Part shown: piece by piece, positions 46,313-56,304 of the stretch
How the letters are laid out: every line of letters starts with the position of its first letter
Position numbering within the stretch: the first letter of the stretch is position 1
Source: Blastobasis lacticolella
Taxonomy: Eukaryota; Arthropoda; Insecta; Lepidoptera; Blastobasidae
Assembly (NCBI GenBank): GCA_905147135.1
Contig: LR990045.1
Coordinates: forward strand, 10,888,173-10,952,172
Length of the DNA stretch: 64,000 nt
Direction of reading: 5' to 3'
Notes under the pieces: model-generated
The model's database searches: none
What the model saw: the letters and a program-made list of their open reading frames with translations, nothing else
Told to the model about the DNA's origin: nothing
Made by a program: the position numbers and the translations under genes

Positions 46313-46400
46313 TACTACTAAAGGTGGCAAACAAGCTTACGGCCGGCAGTTACCGCAGCCTATGGACGTTTGCACGCAGGGGTATCAGTTCCTTGTTGCC
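46313..46400 (-). repeat. Rep-E fragment, minus strand
   Basis: GGTGGCAAACAAGCTTACGG, TACCGCAGCCTATGGACG and CAGGGGTATCA; only the 3' UTR part. Confidence 0.7.
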
Positions 46401-46404
46401 ATCT

Positions 46405-47110
46405 CAATAAAATGCTACAAAACATGCTTTCTTTAAGCGATTGCCTCGGTCTGGATTCTATTCGAAAGCAGAAAATTCTGAATTCAGTTTATCTATGGAC
46501 GGATTTTCTTATTAAGGTCAACGTTCTCTAACACACAATGACATGATGTATTTTAAATTGCATTAATTAACATAATTATACTTATCGAATAGAGTATCAA
46601 GAATGACAGATAATAACCGTAAAAGAAGGCAGTTGAATGTTTATTTTGTGTAGGTGAAAGTATTGACATTAATTACTTTTTGAATCAAAATCTGCTACCC
46701 TGGGAAAAGACACAGCTTCAATAAATGTATGTCGATTTTGAAATATAATCTGAAAAACTTAATGAGAAACGATATTAAAAAAATATCAAAATCCGCTGCA
46801 GCAAGAACGACTACGGCACCCATGCTTCTGCAAATCCCCAGCCTTCTTACAACCAACACAGGGGAAAAGACCCGAATAAATGTCTCGACCAACCAAATCA
46901 ATAAAGGAGCGAAAGGATCTTTCGGAGGTGTGGATAAATAGCTTCCTTCAATGTGACGCACTTAAGCCCGCAACTTCACTTTCCATCAGGTGATATTGCT
47001 AGACGTGATCCCATTACAAATAGACCGCGATCAATAAGACATAAAATTCGCGCTGACACAAACCGGAGGGTTCAGTCGACGATGTTTAAAGAGACTACGG
47101 CGTGCATTAA
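46405..47110. other. Non-coding DNA, nothing recognised
   Basis: Open frames on both strands at 46695-46961 have no motif. Confidence 0.4.
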
Positions 47111-47112
47111 AA

Positions 47113-47390
47113 ATAAAATAATCATCTTGGCGGTTGTGCTCGGGGTCCGCCTTGACCATGATCCAGGATTTTCAAATCAGGTAATTACAGTGGAGCGGAT
47201 GCTATCTGACACATTCAGTCGGCTGAATGTGTAGGTTTCATCACGATATTTCCTCTTCACCGTAATAGCATCAGTTAGTGTTCAACTAATGTACGTAACT
47301 CAGAAAACAGTCACTGGAACATGGCGGCACTGGGTTTTGAACCTGGGACCTGGGGCTACGACCACCGTTAGGCCACAGATGCTCCTTCCA
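47113..47390 (-). repeat. SINE-A copy, minus strand, in intron 1
   Basis: CATCTTGGCGGTTGTGCTCG, CAGGTAATTACAGTGGAGCG, AACTCAGAAAACAGTCACTG, inverted B box GGTTTTGAACCTGGGACC and inverted A-box region TTAGGCCACAGATGCTCC. Full-length; directly followed by Rep-C. Confidence 0.85.
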
Positions 47391-47396
47391 CCAATG

Positions 47397-47585
47397 CTCC
47401 AACCTCCAACCCGCCTCGGTTAGAGATCGCAGTGTTATAATAACAATGGAAAAAGCTGCTGCCCGTTCTCCAGCCTACGGAGACTCTAGATCGTTTGCCT
47501 CGAAAACATTAGTCGCCTTGTACGACACCCGCGAGTGTAGGGGGTTGGTGCAATTCTACTCTGCCAGACACCACACGGCCACGGT
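47397..47585 (-). repeat. Rep-C copy, minus strand, ending 38 bases before exon 2
   Basis: CCAACCCGCCTCGGTTAGAG, CAATGGAAAAAGCTGCTGCC, GTACGACACCCGCGAGTGTA and CTGCCAGACACCACACGGCC. It lacks the (ATG)n tail end, so it is joined to the SINE by truncation or deletion. Confidence 0.8.
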
Positions 47586-47623
47586 CTAGTAACCAATAAT
47601 AACATAAAACCCTTCCTCCCTAG

Positions 47624-47806
47624 ATGACCTCACATTCTCGCCGCCGGAGTGGATGCCCAACTGCTCATGGGTGGACGCCGGTTGGGGCTGCAACGTCACC
47701 GTCAACGGCACCGCCACCAACGGCACCTCCAGTGACGTCACGACCCTGGTCCTCATGGCGGTCACCTCCGTGGTCCTGGCGCTCATCATCTTGGCTACAA
47801 TCGTCG
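47624..47806 (+). CDS. 5-HT1: 5-HT1-type serotonin receptor, exon encoding N-terminal tail and TM1
   Basis: Seen: a TTCCTCCCTAG acceptor ends at 47623 and a GTGAGT donor starts at 47807. The first two bases finish a split codon; 60 codons follow and one G is left for the next exon. The peptide begins DLTFSPPEWMPNCSW and contains four sequons (N28-C-S, N39-V-T, N43-G-T, N48-G-T, numbered from the proposed start). A run of hydrophobic residues from about 55 to 76 forms most of TM1. Known: the family are rhodopsin-like, plasma-membrane G-protein-coupled receptors for serotonin, usually coupled to inhibition of adenylyl cyclase. The ATG at 47653 is internal: the frame is open back to the acceptor. 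The ATG at the first base of the exon is in a different frame and is not the start. The exon is much more GC-rich than its surroundings. Repeats end about 38 bases before it. Type 1A versus 1B cannot be decided from this part. Confidence 0.88.
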
Positions 47807-48455
47807 GTGAGTCAACATTCCGTACTCGTAGTGCTCACCAACGCAACGGTGCAAATGACTTTTTTTATTTATACTATAAACTAGGCAGGCAGAAAAAAAC
47901 ACTAAAACTAAGCAGGGAACTGATGGGAATTGCAGCCGAAGGTGGAGATTGTAGGTACTGATCGGGGAACACAATAGCGAGCAAAGTATTCCATTCCTTA
48001 GCTGAGCGCTGACGTATGCTTTCGCTCCATATTGCAGCCAAACTTCGTAAAAAGCTACATAGTGGGAAACAATTTTCCCAATATGTAGCTGACTACCAAA
48101 TGGAAGTATATGCATGCTTTCCGGTATCAATCAAAGAACCTAGTTGGCACGGTCGGAAGGGGTTTTTGAGATTTTACATCATTCCAACACTTGGCAGGTG
48201 GGTTGATACTCAGTATTTGAAACACAAACAGAAACACTGCTTCTATCTTGGATCTGCGGAGCTTCTTACCTTCGATACACTCCATAGTATGGATGTTTAA
48301 GATGCTTCTCAGTGGAAAGTGTTAGTGCTAACTACTCTGCGGGTACTCACGACCTTCATTGTTAAACGCCCAAGTCCGCTAATTTTATTTAACTCACATG
48401 CTAATAATTTTCAACTTTAGACGATTGAGACGAATCGGATAGGTGTTCTCCAAAA
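47807..48455. other. Start of intron 2, mostly unrecognised
   Basis: An imperfect hairpin AGCTACATAGTGGGAAA/TTTTCCCAATATGTAGCT spans 48053-48093. CCCAAGTCCGCTAATTTTAT at 48368 is a MITE-N end fragment. Confidence 0.5.
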
Positions 48456-48460
48456 ACTTG

Positions 48461-49097
48461 TATCTACACTCATAGCGTAATGTTCCAATTTCATATTCGA
48501 AAACAGTTGTTTAAGGATACACTTTTTTTACGCCAGTCTATAAAATTAAAAATAAATACTTTTCGATACAGCATTTCCCATACTAATTTCATTACAGGTG
48601 TAACGTAAAATAACTTTTTAATCATTATGCAACACTTTTATTTTTTCAAATTTTGTCGGGCGCCGAGACACGGCGAAATGTAGGCTGAATACTTAAATGT
48701 CTTTGACAAATTCAAATTCAAATTCAAAATTCAAATTATCCTGTTTATATGTATTTATGTGTAATTATTTTCCCGCTAAACAGAATATTTATAATTGTTA
48801 TAATTTTTGTTTGTGAAAGTTTTTTCTTGTTTAAAGCAAATAATTAAATAAATGTGAAATTAGTCAAGGGAATTTCCCGCCGCTTGATATCCTTGACGCG
48901 TAGATACAACACAACTGACTCGCAGCTTACTTCCAGCAAAGTTGAGTAAATTATAGGTACGATATTTTAACATAAAAATATGAGTGTGGATAAAGTAGTG
49001 TATGCAACTGCATATAATTAGGTATTAAAACACTCGTGTCAAACTATTATCATACTCGGCTACGCCTCGTATGATAAACAGCCACTCATGTTTTAAT
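48461..49097 (+). repeat. Rep-M copy 2, in intron 2
   Basis: Collinear with 18982-19591. This copy retains a terminal palindrome missing in copy 1: ATTAAAACACTCGTG (49024-49038) pairs with CACTCATGTTTTAAT (49083-49097), enclosing TATCATAC/GTATGATA. Confidence 0.85.
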
Positions 49098-49314
49098 GAC
49101 AGTTGCCCTTTTTATATGACATTAGCATAAACTACTATTATCGATAGATTTGTAATAGACTACTCTGTAATAGATAATGGAGTTGACCACTAAAATCTAC
49201 TAAGAGACTGACGTTTTAGATCATAATCGAGCTACAGTCTAGTAAACAATCCAAAGGCAGTTCAATGAAATACCAACAAGTTCAAATGACAAATATTTTT
49301 TCATGCGTTCTCTA

Positions 49315-50281
49315 CATGGACTTACTACCCAAGGGGACTGCGCACTGCTTTGACTAAAACCGGGCAGAGCGAGAGTCACCATCGATAGTCCTGTGTCCCT
49401 TTCTAGTGTTGCCCCCATTGTTGATGACAATTCCGAATTACTTTTATTATTTGCTTACCTTGCTACTCGGAAACTATTGGCCCTAGAACACTAGTTCCTA
49501 GAGTGAAATGATAGCACTCCTCGAGATAATTTCGTATGACAGCTGTCAAAGTTAAATCTTTTATAATTCGGTACCCATTGGTTCTAAAACACTAGTTTCT
49601 AGAGAGACATGATAGTACTTGTTGAGATCTACATTTCGAAAGACAGCTGTCAAACTTTGAACTGAAATAACTTCTAAACTATTGGTGCTATAACACTCGA
49701 TCCTAAAGAAAAATGATAGTGTTCGTCGAGATCTACATTTCGCATGACAGCTGTCAAACTTAGAACTGTTGTAACTCGGAAACGATGTTTAGAACACTAG
49801 TTCCTTGAGCAATACGATAGTACTCATCGAGATCTTCTTTTTGGATGACAGTTCTAAGTTTGACAGCTGTCATACGTAATGTAGATATCGACGAGTACTA
49901 TCACTTCTCTTTAGAAACTAGTGTCGTAGGATTAATCGTTACCGAACTCTTTTATCTGTTTTGTGGAACAAAAAGTCGTAGGTTAATAATTATGTCGACT
50001 CGACGTTTGTCGGAGAAACGTTCAGTAGATCAAAAGGTATTTTGACAAGTACTTTTCGGATTGTACGGATTACCTCATAATAATACCCAATTCACGGTAA
50101 ATATATTTCTCCAATAATGGCAACACCAAACATGACACTTGTCAATTTAGAATGACGGTGATTATGCCAATAACATTGTGTTTACACTGTTAGAAAGGGA
50201 CAAAGGACTATCGATGGTAACTCTCGCTCTGCCCGGTTTTAGTCAAAGCAGTGCGCAGTCCCTTTGGGTAGTAAGTCCATG
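49315..50281. mobile_element. 967-base non-autonomous element with ~90-base TIRs and 8-base target duplication
   Basis: Ends CATGGACTTACTACCCA / TGGGTAGTAAGTCCATG. The inverted repeats match nearly perfectly for about 90 bases (through GGACTGCGCACTGC, AAACCGGGCAGAGCG and ATCGATAGTCCT). GTTCTCTA flanks both sides (49307-49314 and 50282-50289). Eight-base duplications occur in hAT and P superfamilies; the CATG start recalls P-type ends, but this is not settled. The interior holds four direct units and one inverted unit of about 90-115 bases (49462-49960), each with ACACTAGTTCCTAGAG, GAGATCTACATTTCG and ATGACAGCTGTCAAA. Confidence 0.88.
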
Positions 50282-50289
50282 GTTCTCTA

Positions 50290-50480
50290 TGATCAGTCAA
50301 AGTATTTGTCAAGGCTAATCAAAGGAGTTCAAACTCTATGGGTTTACCATGCGTTGTTAAGGAGTTTCTGTTGCCACCTTCCATATCCATCATCAGATCA
50401 GCTCGATGGTATCATACCATTACATTGTCACCGAGCTCAATCTGAAGCCGGGAAATGGATAAAATTTAACTTGCAAGAAA
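50290..50480 (+). repeat. Rep-D copy
   Basis: TTGCCACCTTCCATATCCAT, CATCAGATCAGCTCGATGG and ACCATTACATTGTCACC align with 33390-33470. Confidence 0.65.
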
Positions 50481-50484
50481 TCAC

Positions 50485-50995
50485 GAATTACGAACAGAAA
50501 TTGGGTCATATAAAACTAAATAAAAGCTTGTAAAGACGTGCTAGAATTCCTGTTAAGATTCAATTGAGCCATTTGTAAATTAGCAGACTGAGGGCTTTTA
50601 CTATTCACAATCTGATCTCATCGCTTCACCCTAAACCGTTAAGCACATGATCATAGCCAAGATCCTGGTCGGGAATTGCGCCGCCCGTGAACACGGGGCG
50701 GTTAAGTCCAACCGTAATTCAACGGTTGCCCATTGTACTGCGAAAATTATGTCCACCCTTTGTATTCCCAGTTTATGCTTGCAAGTATACCTACGGACGG
50801 TGTGTTACCGTGTAGATTACTTTGTGTTTACGCGCAATTGAAATTCAAATGGCAGTTGCGAAAATAGGTTGCGTCGTTGGTTTTGTGCGGGGTCATTTCC
50901 ATTCTATAGCTACATTGTAAAGGGTTGAAAGTTTGTGGATCGCGCTGGAACTACCCCGACGATTGAGTAATTCGTATTTACACAACAATATGTTT
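50485..50995. other. Non-coding DNA
   Basis: TTCAATTGAGCCATTTGTAAATTAGCAGACTGAGGGC (50561-50597) is a MITE-N right end. Rest unrecognised. Confidence 0.45.
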
Positions 50996-50999
50996 TAGT

Positions 51000-51262
51000 T
51001 AGCCGTGTGATGTTCGTCAGAGTAGAATATCACTAACCCCTTGCACTCGTGGGTATCATACAAGGTGACTAATGTTTTCGAGGCAAATCTAGTCTCCGCA
51101 GGCTGGAAAATTGGCAGCAGCAGTTTCCATTGTTATATTTACGACATTGCGATCTCTAACCAAGCGTGGAGATTATGGCATTTATTTCCCGTTTCATGGG
51201 AGAGGCCCTAAGTCCTGCAGTGGACTATTTATGGGCTGTGATAATGATGATGATGATGTTTT
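51000..51262 (+). repeat. Rep-C copy with (ATG)n tail
   Basis: AGCCGTGTGATGTTCGTCAG, CTCCGCAGGCTGGAAAATTG, GGGAGAGGCCCTAAGTCCTG and GGGCTGTGATAATGATGATG. Best-preserved tail. Confidence 0.85.
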
Positions 51263-51269
51263 AGTTACA

Positions 51270-51875
51270 TTTAGAACATAATCAACTCCGTCTATAACTT
51301 TTACAAAATTGTATTACTTTTACCGTTCTATAGATTTATGATGCTATTGTTGTGACTATTCCCATAAAACTATAAAATGGTTAACCGTATATTTTATTAT
51401 TCAATCTTGATAAGAAGTTTTACTGCTGCTTTTATTCGCTCATGAGTGCTAAAAGTTTTATTGGTTACTATAATATTATGATCAATGCAAACTAAATCAA
51501 TAACAATAAACAGTAGCTCATCAGGGATCGACGTAACTAATGTTTATGCAAAGCGATAAACTACGCTCGTTACAGCTTATAGACGTCTACACAACAATGC
51601 AATAAGGAACATAAAATAAGCACAGAAGATTGGAGATACAACAAGTTTTTATAGGTGCAAGAAATCATTCTGCCGTGAGCAACTTTCGCGTCCATATGTA
51701 AGCTGTTCAGGGAGTTACAAATTACTTGGTAGATACGACAAATATTCGTGTTAGGCTCTTTGCTGGCGCGATGCCAAGCCTGCCTACGGACACGTCGGCT
51801 GAGGCTGCCCAATTCGATTGCTCTGGAATCATTGACATAGAAAAGCCGTCGCACATAGTCGCACCAATGTTTTCT
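51270..51875. other. Non-coding intron DNA, nothing recognised
   Basis: Frames at 51570-51854 (minus) and 51726-52154 (+, 142 codons) overlap; the latter runs into Rep-F and MITE-N, so it is a chance frame. Confidence 0.4.
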
Positions 51876-51879
51876 TGGT

Positions 51880-52075
51880 TACTTGTTTTATTCACCTTAC
51901 TTCCTTGGCGTGCCTTTTATAGGCACGACGACTGTGCGGGTGCGACACGATTATTGTGCGGTGGCTATGTGGGGGCTGCGCGTTTGTTTACAAATAATAA
52001 AATAAGCTTTTTGTCATTAGAAGGTATAGAAACAAACTTTCATAAACATTTGGGACATAAAGGCTCTAATATGAT
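51880..52075 (+). repeat. Rep-F copy
   Basis: GGCTATGTGGGGGCTGCGCG, AAATAATAAAATAAGCTTT and CATAAACATTTGGGACATAA match 54000-54105. Confidence 0.65.
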
Positions 52076-52127
52076 GTCTAATACGATACGTATGACGGTA
52101 AGATCTTTAAAAAAAAATGTGCGTATG

Positions 52128-52290
52128 AGAGCCTCAAGTTCGCTAATTTACTAATTACGCGATTGAATTGTAATTGTATCTCAATGGCATGTTTCCGCGT
52201 TTTTTGGTATTCTGCTATAATTAAAACTGCCGTTACAATTGCAATTCAAGTGAGCCAAGTAGGTAAATCAGCGGACTCTAGGCTCTAGCT
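52128..52290. mobile_element. MITE-N, best complete copy
   Basis: 163 bases. GAGCCTCAAGTTCGCTAATT at the left pairs with AATCAGCGGACTCTAGGCTC at the right; inside, GATTGAATTGTAATTG pairs with CAATTGCAATTCAAG and TTTTTTGGTATTCTGCTATA lies near the axis. Almost the whole element is one imperfect palindrome. No coding capacity; superfamily uncertain. Confidence 0.85.
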
Positions 52291-52299
52291 ATTATTCGA

Positions 52300-53135
52300 T
52301 AACTCTTACAATCGTGGATGAACTTGCTAAGAGAGCAGATTCTCTTTGAAATAGTCATATTACAGCCAATGCAGGAATAATGTTTCTTTCCATTAACAAA
52401 GGTATCCATAAAACAGAAATAAATGCTGCAGAAAGATTCAGTTCAGTAAACTAAAATTAAAGTTCTTGGAAAGGTCGGCGCTAATATTCAGTCAATATAC
52501 CAAGTGTGTTAATAGATTTACTTAGGTCCCCCGGGCCAGACGAAATATTATATTTTCATATCCATATTGCGTTACAGATTTTCGGAGTTCGAGACGGGAT
52601 TACGTGAAATTACATGTGTAAGCTGTGTACAAGGTGCCTTTGGACTGGAGGCTTAAAATGCAAAGCCGATGCACGTTAATTTTATGTTATTACACCCTGT
52701 AGTTTAAACTAAGCGCATGGCTGCTTTCGGCGTTCACCGACAGGCACATGAGGCACACGCGCCGCGAATACCGCGAGTAATTTGAATACATTAAAATAAA
52801 CGACTAGTTCTTTATTTTAGCGGCACTTGTCGCGCCCTGAAGATTATTTGCATTGATATGTATATGTATGATATGGCGCGTCATTGTTTGATACCCTGCC
52901 CGCGGCAGCGTGCGTAAGAAACTCAATACAAACATTGCGCACAACAAGAGGCGCACTCCGCCTAGGTGTGCGCGACGGAGAACGCCGAAAACAGCCGTGC
53001 GCTTAAACTACCATTTGTGTTATCAAAAACGAATAAGTGGTAATTCATTATAAATATTTTAATAAAAATCAATTGTGGTGCGTTAGTTTCGCTTAAACTC
53101 GAAAACGTCTGAACCAATTTGAATAATCGTTTTTT
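52300..53135. other. Non-coding intron DNA
   Basis: GC-richer patches around 52720-52760 and 52900-52990 (GCACACGCGCCGCGAATACC; GGTGTGCGCGACGGAGAACG) are inverted relatives: CTGCTTTCGGCGTTC / GAACGCCGAAAACAG and TAGTTTAAACTAAGCGCAT / GTGCGCTTAAACTA pair end to end. See findings. Confidence 0.5.
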
Positions 53136-53139
53136 GTTC

Positions 53140-53255
53140 TATACATGGGTGGTTTAAACGTAAAGAAAAAACGAGTAAGTAGGGGTGAATAGGTGTAGGG
53201 TACAAGTAGGATGCCACGGGAATGAAGTCGCGCTGGGTCTACCAGCATTTATTAA
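53140..53255 (+). repeat. Rep-R 3' part
   Basis: AAGAAAAAACGAGTAAGTAG, GGTGTAGGGTACAAGTAGGA and ATGAAGTCGCGCTGGGTC match the 31400-31515 end. Confidence 0.7.
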
Positions 53256-53619
53256 AAATGAAATCCCTATCCAGCTCAAGGGGCATGTAACAAGAGCACA
53301 ATTAGGTATTTGTAGCTGTATGGCTACTAATTGAAAGAAGAGTCTGGCAAGCCGGGATTGACCGCCAGGATGATAATGAGACACCTAGTCAAAACTAGCT
53401 ATAAGTACCTGCCTACTAGCTACTGGCTATGAAACTTGTGGATGTTTCTGAGCTACCTACATATTCACTGTTATCACTTAATAGACCGCAGTTGTCCACA
53501 GTTGGACACGATCCAAGCATGAAGATTGTACCATTTTCAAGATTGTGATCGACACATTTGGTTTACGTTTAGAGATCGAGAATTCATGCTCCAAAAAATT
53601 ATCTGCCAATTGCTGGTTC

Positions 53620-53785
53620 GATAGATACCATCGAACATGGCACAACAAGGCATCTTGTATACACTACTTAGGAATCTAGTTGGAATTCTACAATTAAAAC
53701 TATCGTTAAGCTGCTATTGCGATCCAACTACAATTCTATTACAATTCGATCGTAGCAAGTACATTAGCGGACTCGAAGGCCTGGT
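53620..53785. repeat. MITE-N right half
   Basis: ACAATTAAAACTATCGTTAA, GCTATTGCGATCCAACTACA and GTACATTAGCGGACTCGAAG. Left arm absent. Confidence 0.7.
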
Positions 53786-53814
53786 CTATGGAGATTCTAG
53801 CTGGTTCTAGCCTC

Positions 53815-54130
53815 TACGACATTGTCGCCTTATACGATCCTAAGCGCCCGTTTTTACGTCAACGCTTTCAATTCGGACAGAAAACGCGTACCTATTCGTC
53901 GCACCCGCATAGTCACCGCGTATTAACCGGACAGAAAATGTGCAGTCTACCCTATTGGTGCGCACACGACGCTGTGACTATGCTGGTGCGACTCGACTAC
54001 AGTGCGGGTACTATGCGGGCGCTGCGCGTTTTTATGCAAATAATAAAATGAGCTTTCTATCATTAGTATAGCAACCAAAATTGCATAAACATTTGGGACA
54101 AATCGTGTACATCGGCTCCTAATATATTCG
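53815..54130 (+). repeat. Rep-F copy, longest and uninterrupted
   Basis: TTCGGACAGAAAACGCG, AACCGGACAGAAAATGTGCA, GTGCGCACACGACGCTGTGA, GCGCTGCGCGTTTTTATGCA and TTTGGGACAAATCGTG. It shows the uninterrupted state of the site occupied by the MITE at 27329. Confidence 0.75.
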
Positions 54131-54134
54131 AAAG

Positions 54135-55045
54135 TTTCAAACAGATGGTGCAAAACGACTATGCAGGTTTAGGCAATATTTTTATTTCTCCACATCTTGC
54201 AATATTCCGCAAACTTTGCTGGCAACGCAAGCCATCTTCCCAATTACTCCTCTTCGCGTGACTAAAGGGTTTAATCACTGATCTACGGAGATCCTAGTAC
54301 GAATGCCTTAATTCTTTCTAGATCGATCGTCGTTTGGTCGTTTGGTCATATACTTTATTTTCATTCAAAATTATTGATGTGTATATGGATATTTTTATTA
54401 GCAAAAGGATTGCATTTGATCTCAACTTACCCTACCTACGGGAAGTGACGACGAGGTCGAAGATGTAAAATGCTTGCCTAGAAGATATTTATTGACAAGA
54501 TATTTTTATATCTTATTTAATTCTTACATTGACATTTAATTAATCAACTCACCTAAGTAGATGCAATTTTTGAATAATGTTATTGAATTATGTTGACATT
54601 GTTTAAAATTTTAGTTTGAAAAATTCATTAAGTAATTATCAACATTTTTTATAAATTCCTAAAGTATATTTGTATGACGATGTAAAATATTTACTACATA
54701 TAAATGAACATGAATTAATTTATTATTTAATTAATATTTAGTCTTGACTTGAAGACCCCAAGGTTATTTATATTTTTAGGGGAACTGTGACGCAGGCAGA
54801 GAGAAAAGAAAAGTGGATGAAAATACCGGATTGTTCTTGCCTGTGCTTTAAAAAAATTACTTTCCCGACTTTCTACTCGTAAAATTCGATTATTACGTTC
54901 CTGCTGGAACCACATTACATTTCGAGGTAAATTATAGCCGAAACGTTATTCAGCGCCATACGCTCCATTCTACCAAATTTAATCCTGCGTAAGAGCACAG
55001 AATAATATCGTGTATAACCGAACCGATAGAAACAGTCGGATTACC
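54135..55045. other. Non-coding AT-rich intron DNA
   Basis: No supported feature; TTTGTATGACGATGTAAAATATTTACTA (54669-54696) recurs at 56759, marking a LINE 3' tail in both places. Confidence 0.4.
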
Positions 55046-55049
55046 CCCG

Positions 55050-55250
55050 ACCAAGTTTACTTAAAGTCAAATAATTTCTAATACAAAACCGATTTTAATG
55101 GAACAAATCTAGGAACCTTACAGTTAAACTGCTGTCAAATAGAGAAAACCGTATCCATATCTGTATACCATAGACAGATAAACAAAGCCACAGATACACA
55201 CATCATACTTATAACACCCCTCCTTAATCGTCGGGGGTTAAAAGTAACAA
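55050..55250 (-). repeat. Rep-H copy, minus strand
   Basis: ACAAAACCGATTTTAATGGA, GACAGATAAACAAAGCCACA and CTTAATCGTCGGGGGTTAAA: the Rep-H motifs in reverse, with the AACCCCCGACGA end at the right. Confidence 0.7.
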
Positions 55251-55254
55251 ACAT

Positions 55255-55905
55255 CGAAACATGCATCCTTATAAGCTTTCGTATTTATAATATTAGTAGT
55301 ACCGTTCCATTTATGTTGCAAGCGGATAATAAGCTTTTGATTGTGAAAATTACTTATTCATAAAATTAACACAAATGAGTAACAAAAGCTTTTACGTCGA
55401 GAGCTTTCCGGCCCATTAAGGATTTAATATTCACTGAATATTGTAAATTATCGTAACAGTTCAGTAAAAATATATGATTAAATAAAATCTTTGATTTTAA
55501 TTGATATAGACTTTGATTAAAAGTTATATGTATTTTGCTACAAAATGTATACAATTTTGAACGTATAAAGCTTTTAATGCTTGGATGCATTCTCGATCAA
55601 ACAAATCAGTTCTGATCAGATCTCATGGAGTCCTCGGCACAATATGGTCAAAACACTAATGTAACGAAGCGAAGCGAAGACGAAGAACTTAAGAGTGACG
55701 CTAGTTTCTGTGAGTCTGCTGAATCTGCCCCGACTTCCCATTTAGAAAAAATATGCACATAAAAATGTTCAATTTATCTGTTTTGATATGCGAAATGAAT
55801 TTTTGGTAAGCATTCTGAGATTAATTTTTTAGGAAAGCATCAAAATTGTGTCCAAGAACCGTAGTAACAGTTTAACACGTAAAACCTCTACACTACAATA
55901 AAAAA
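55255..55905. other. Non-coding intron DNA, nothing recognised
   Basis: AT-rich; no motif. Confidence 0.4.
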
Positions 55906-55913
55906 CATTACCG

Positions 55914-56300
55914 GACTTACAAGGCTTTGAGTCCGCAAATTCACTAATACATTAATCGAATTGTTATGGGATCGCACCCGCAGCTCAAGTTCTGTTTGAC
56001 ATGTGTTTGGTAAATTTGTAGTTGAATGTGTTTCTCGTATATTGTTTTTTTTCCGTACGTATAAATAAAATTCTGCTACTGATAAAAGACCAATCAATAT
56101 AGATTGGTTCTCGATTGTTGTTACAATCGTAGCTCGATCCGACTGTGGTATTCTCCTCTTATTTGACATTGTGGACAATTTAATTCATGTTATATAAAAA
56201 AGGGATGGCAACACCAAGGAGCGCTCTCCTGTTCGACTGGGAGTCAATTCGATTATAACTCAACTGCGGTTACCTGCAAGTTATTGGAGAATACCCAATT
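55914..56300. repeat. MITE-N diverged copy or copies
   Basis: CTTTGAGTCCGCAAATTCAC...ATTAATCGAATTGTTATGG at the left. Further ATTCGATTATAACTCAACTG at 56250 could be a second, worn arm. Confidence 0.5.
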
Positions 56301-56304
56301 TGTT

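Noticed and set aside
47624..47884. ATG at the first base of exon 2 as a start codon (86-codon frame)
   Set aside because: The frame is serine/proline-rich and out of phase with the receptor. The receptor frame is open back to the acceptor and has hydrophobic TM1 sequence, so this ATG is incidental.
49462..49960. Satellite array of about 100-base units
   Set aside because: The units are bounded by the element's TIRs and one is inverted; they are the interior of one transposon, not an independent satellite.
51726..52154. 142-codon plus-strand open frame in intron 2
   Set aside because: It crosses Rep-F and the MITE-N left end, both non-coding repeats elsewhere.
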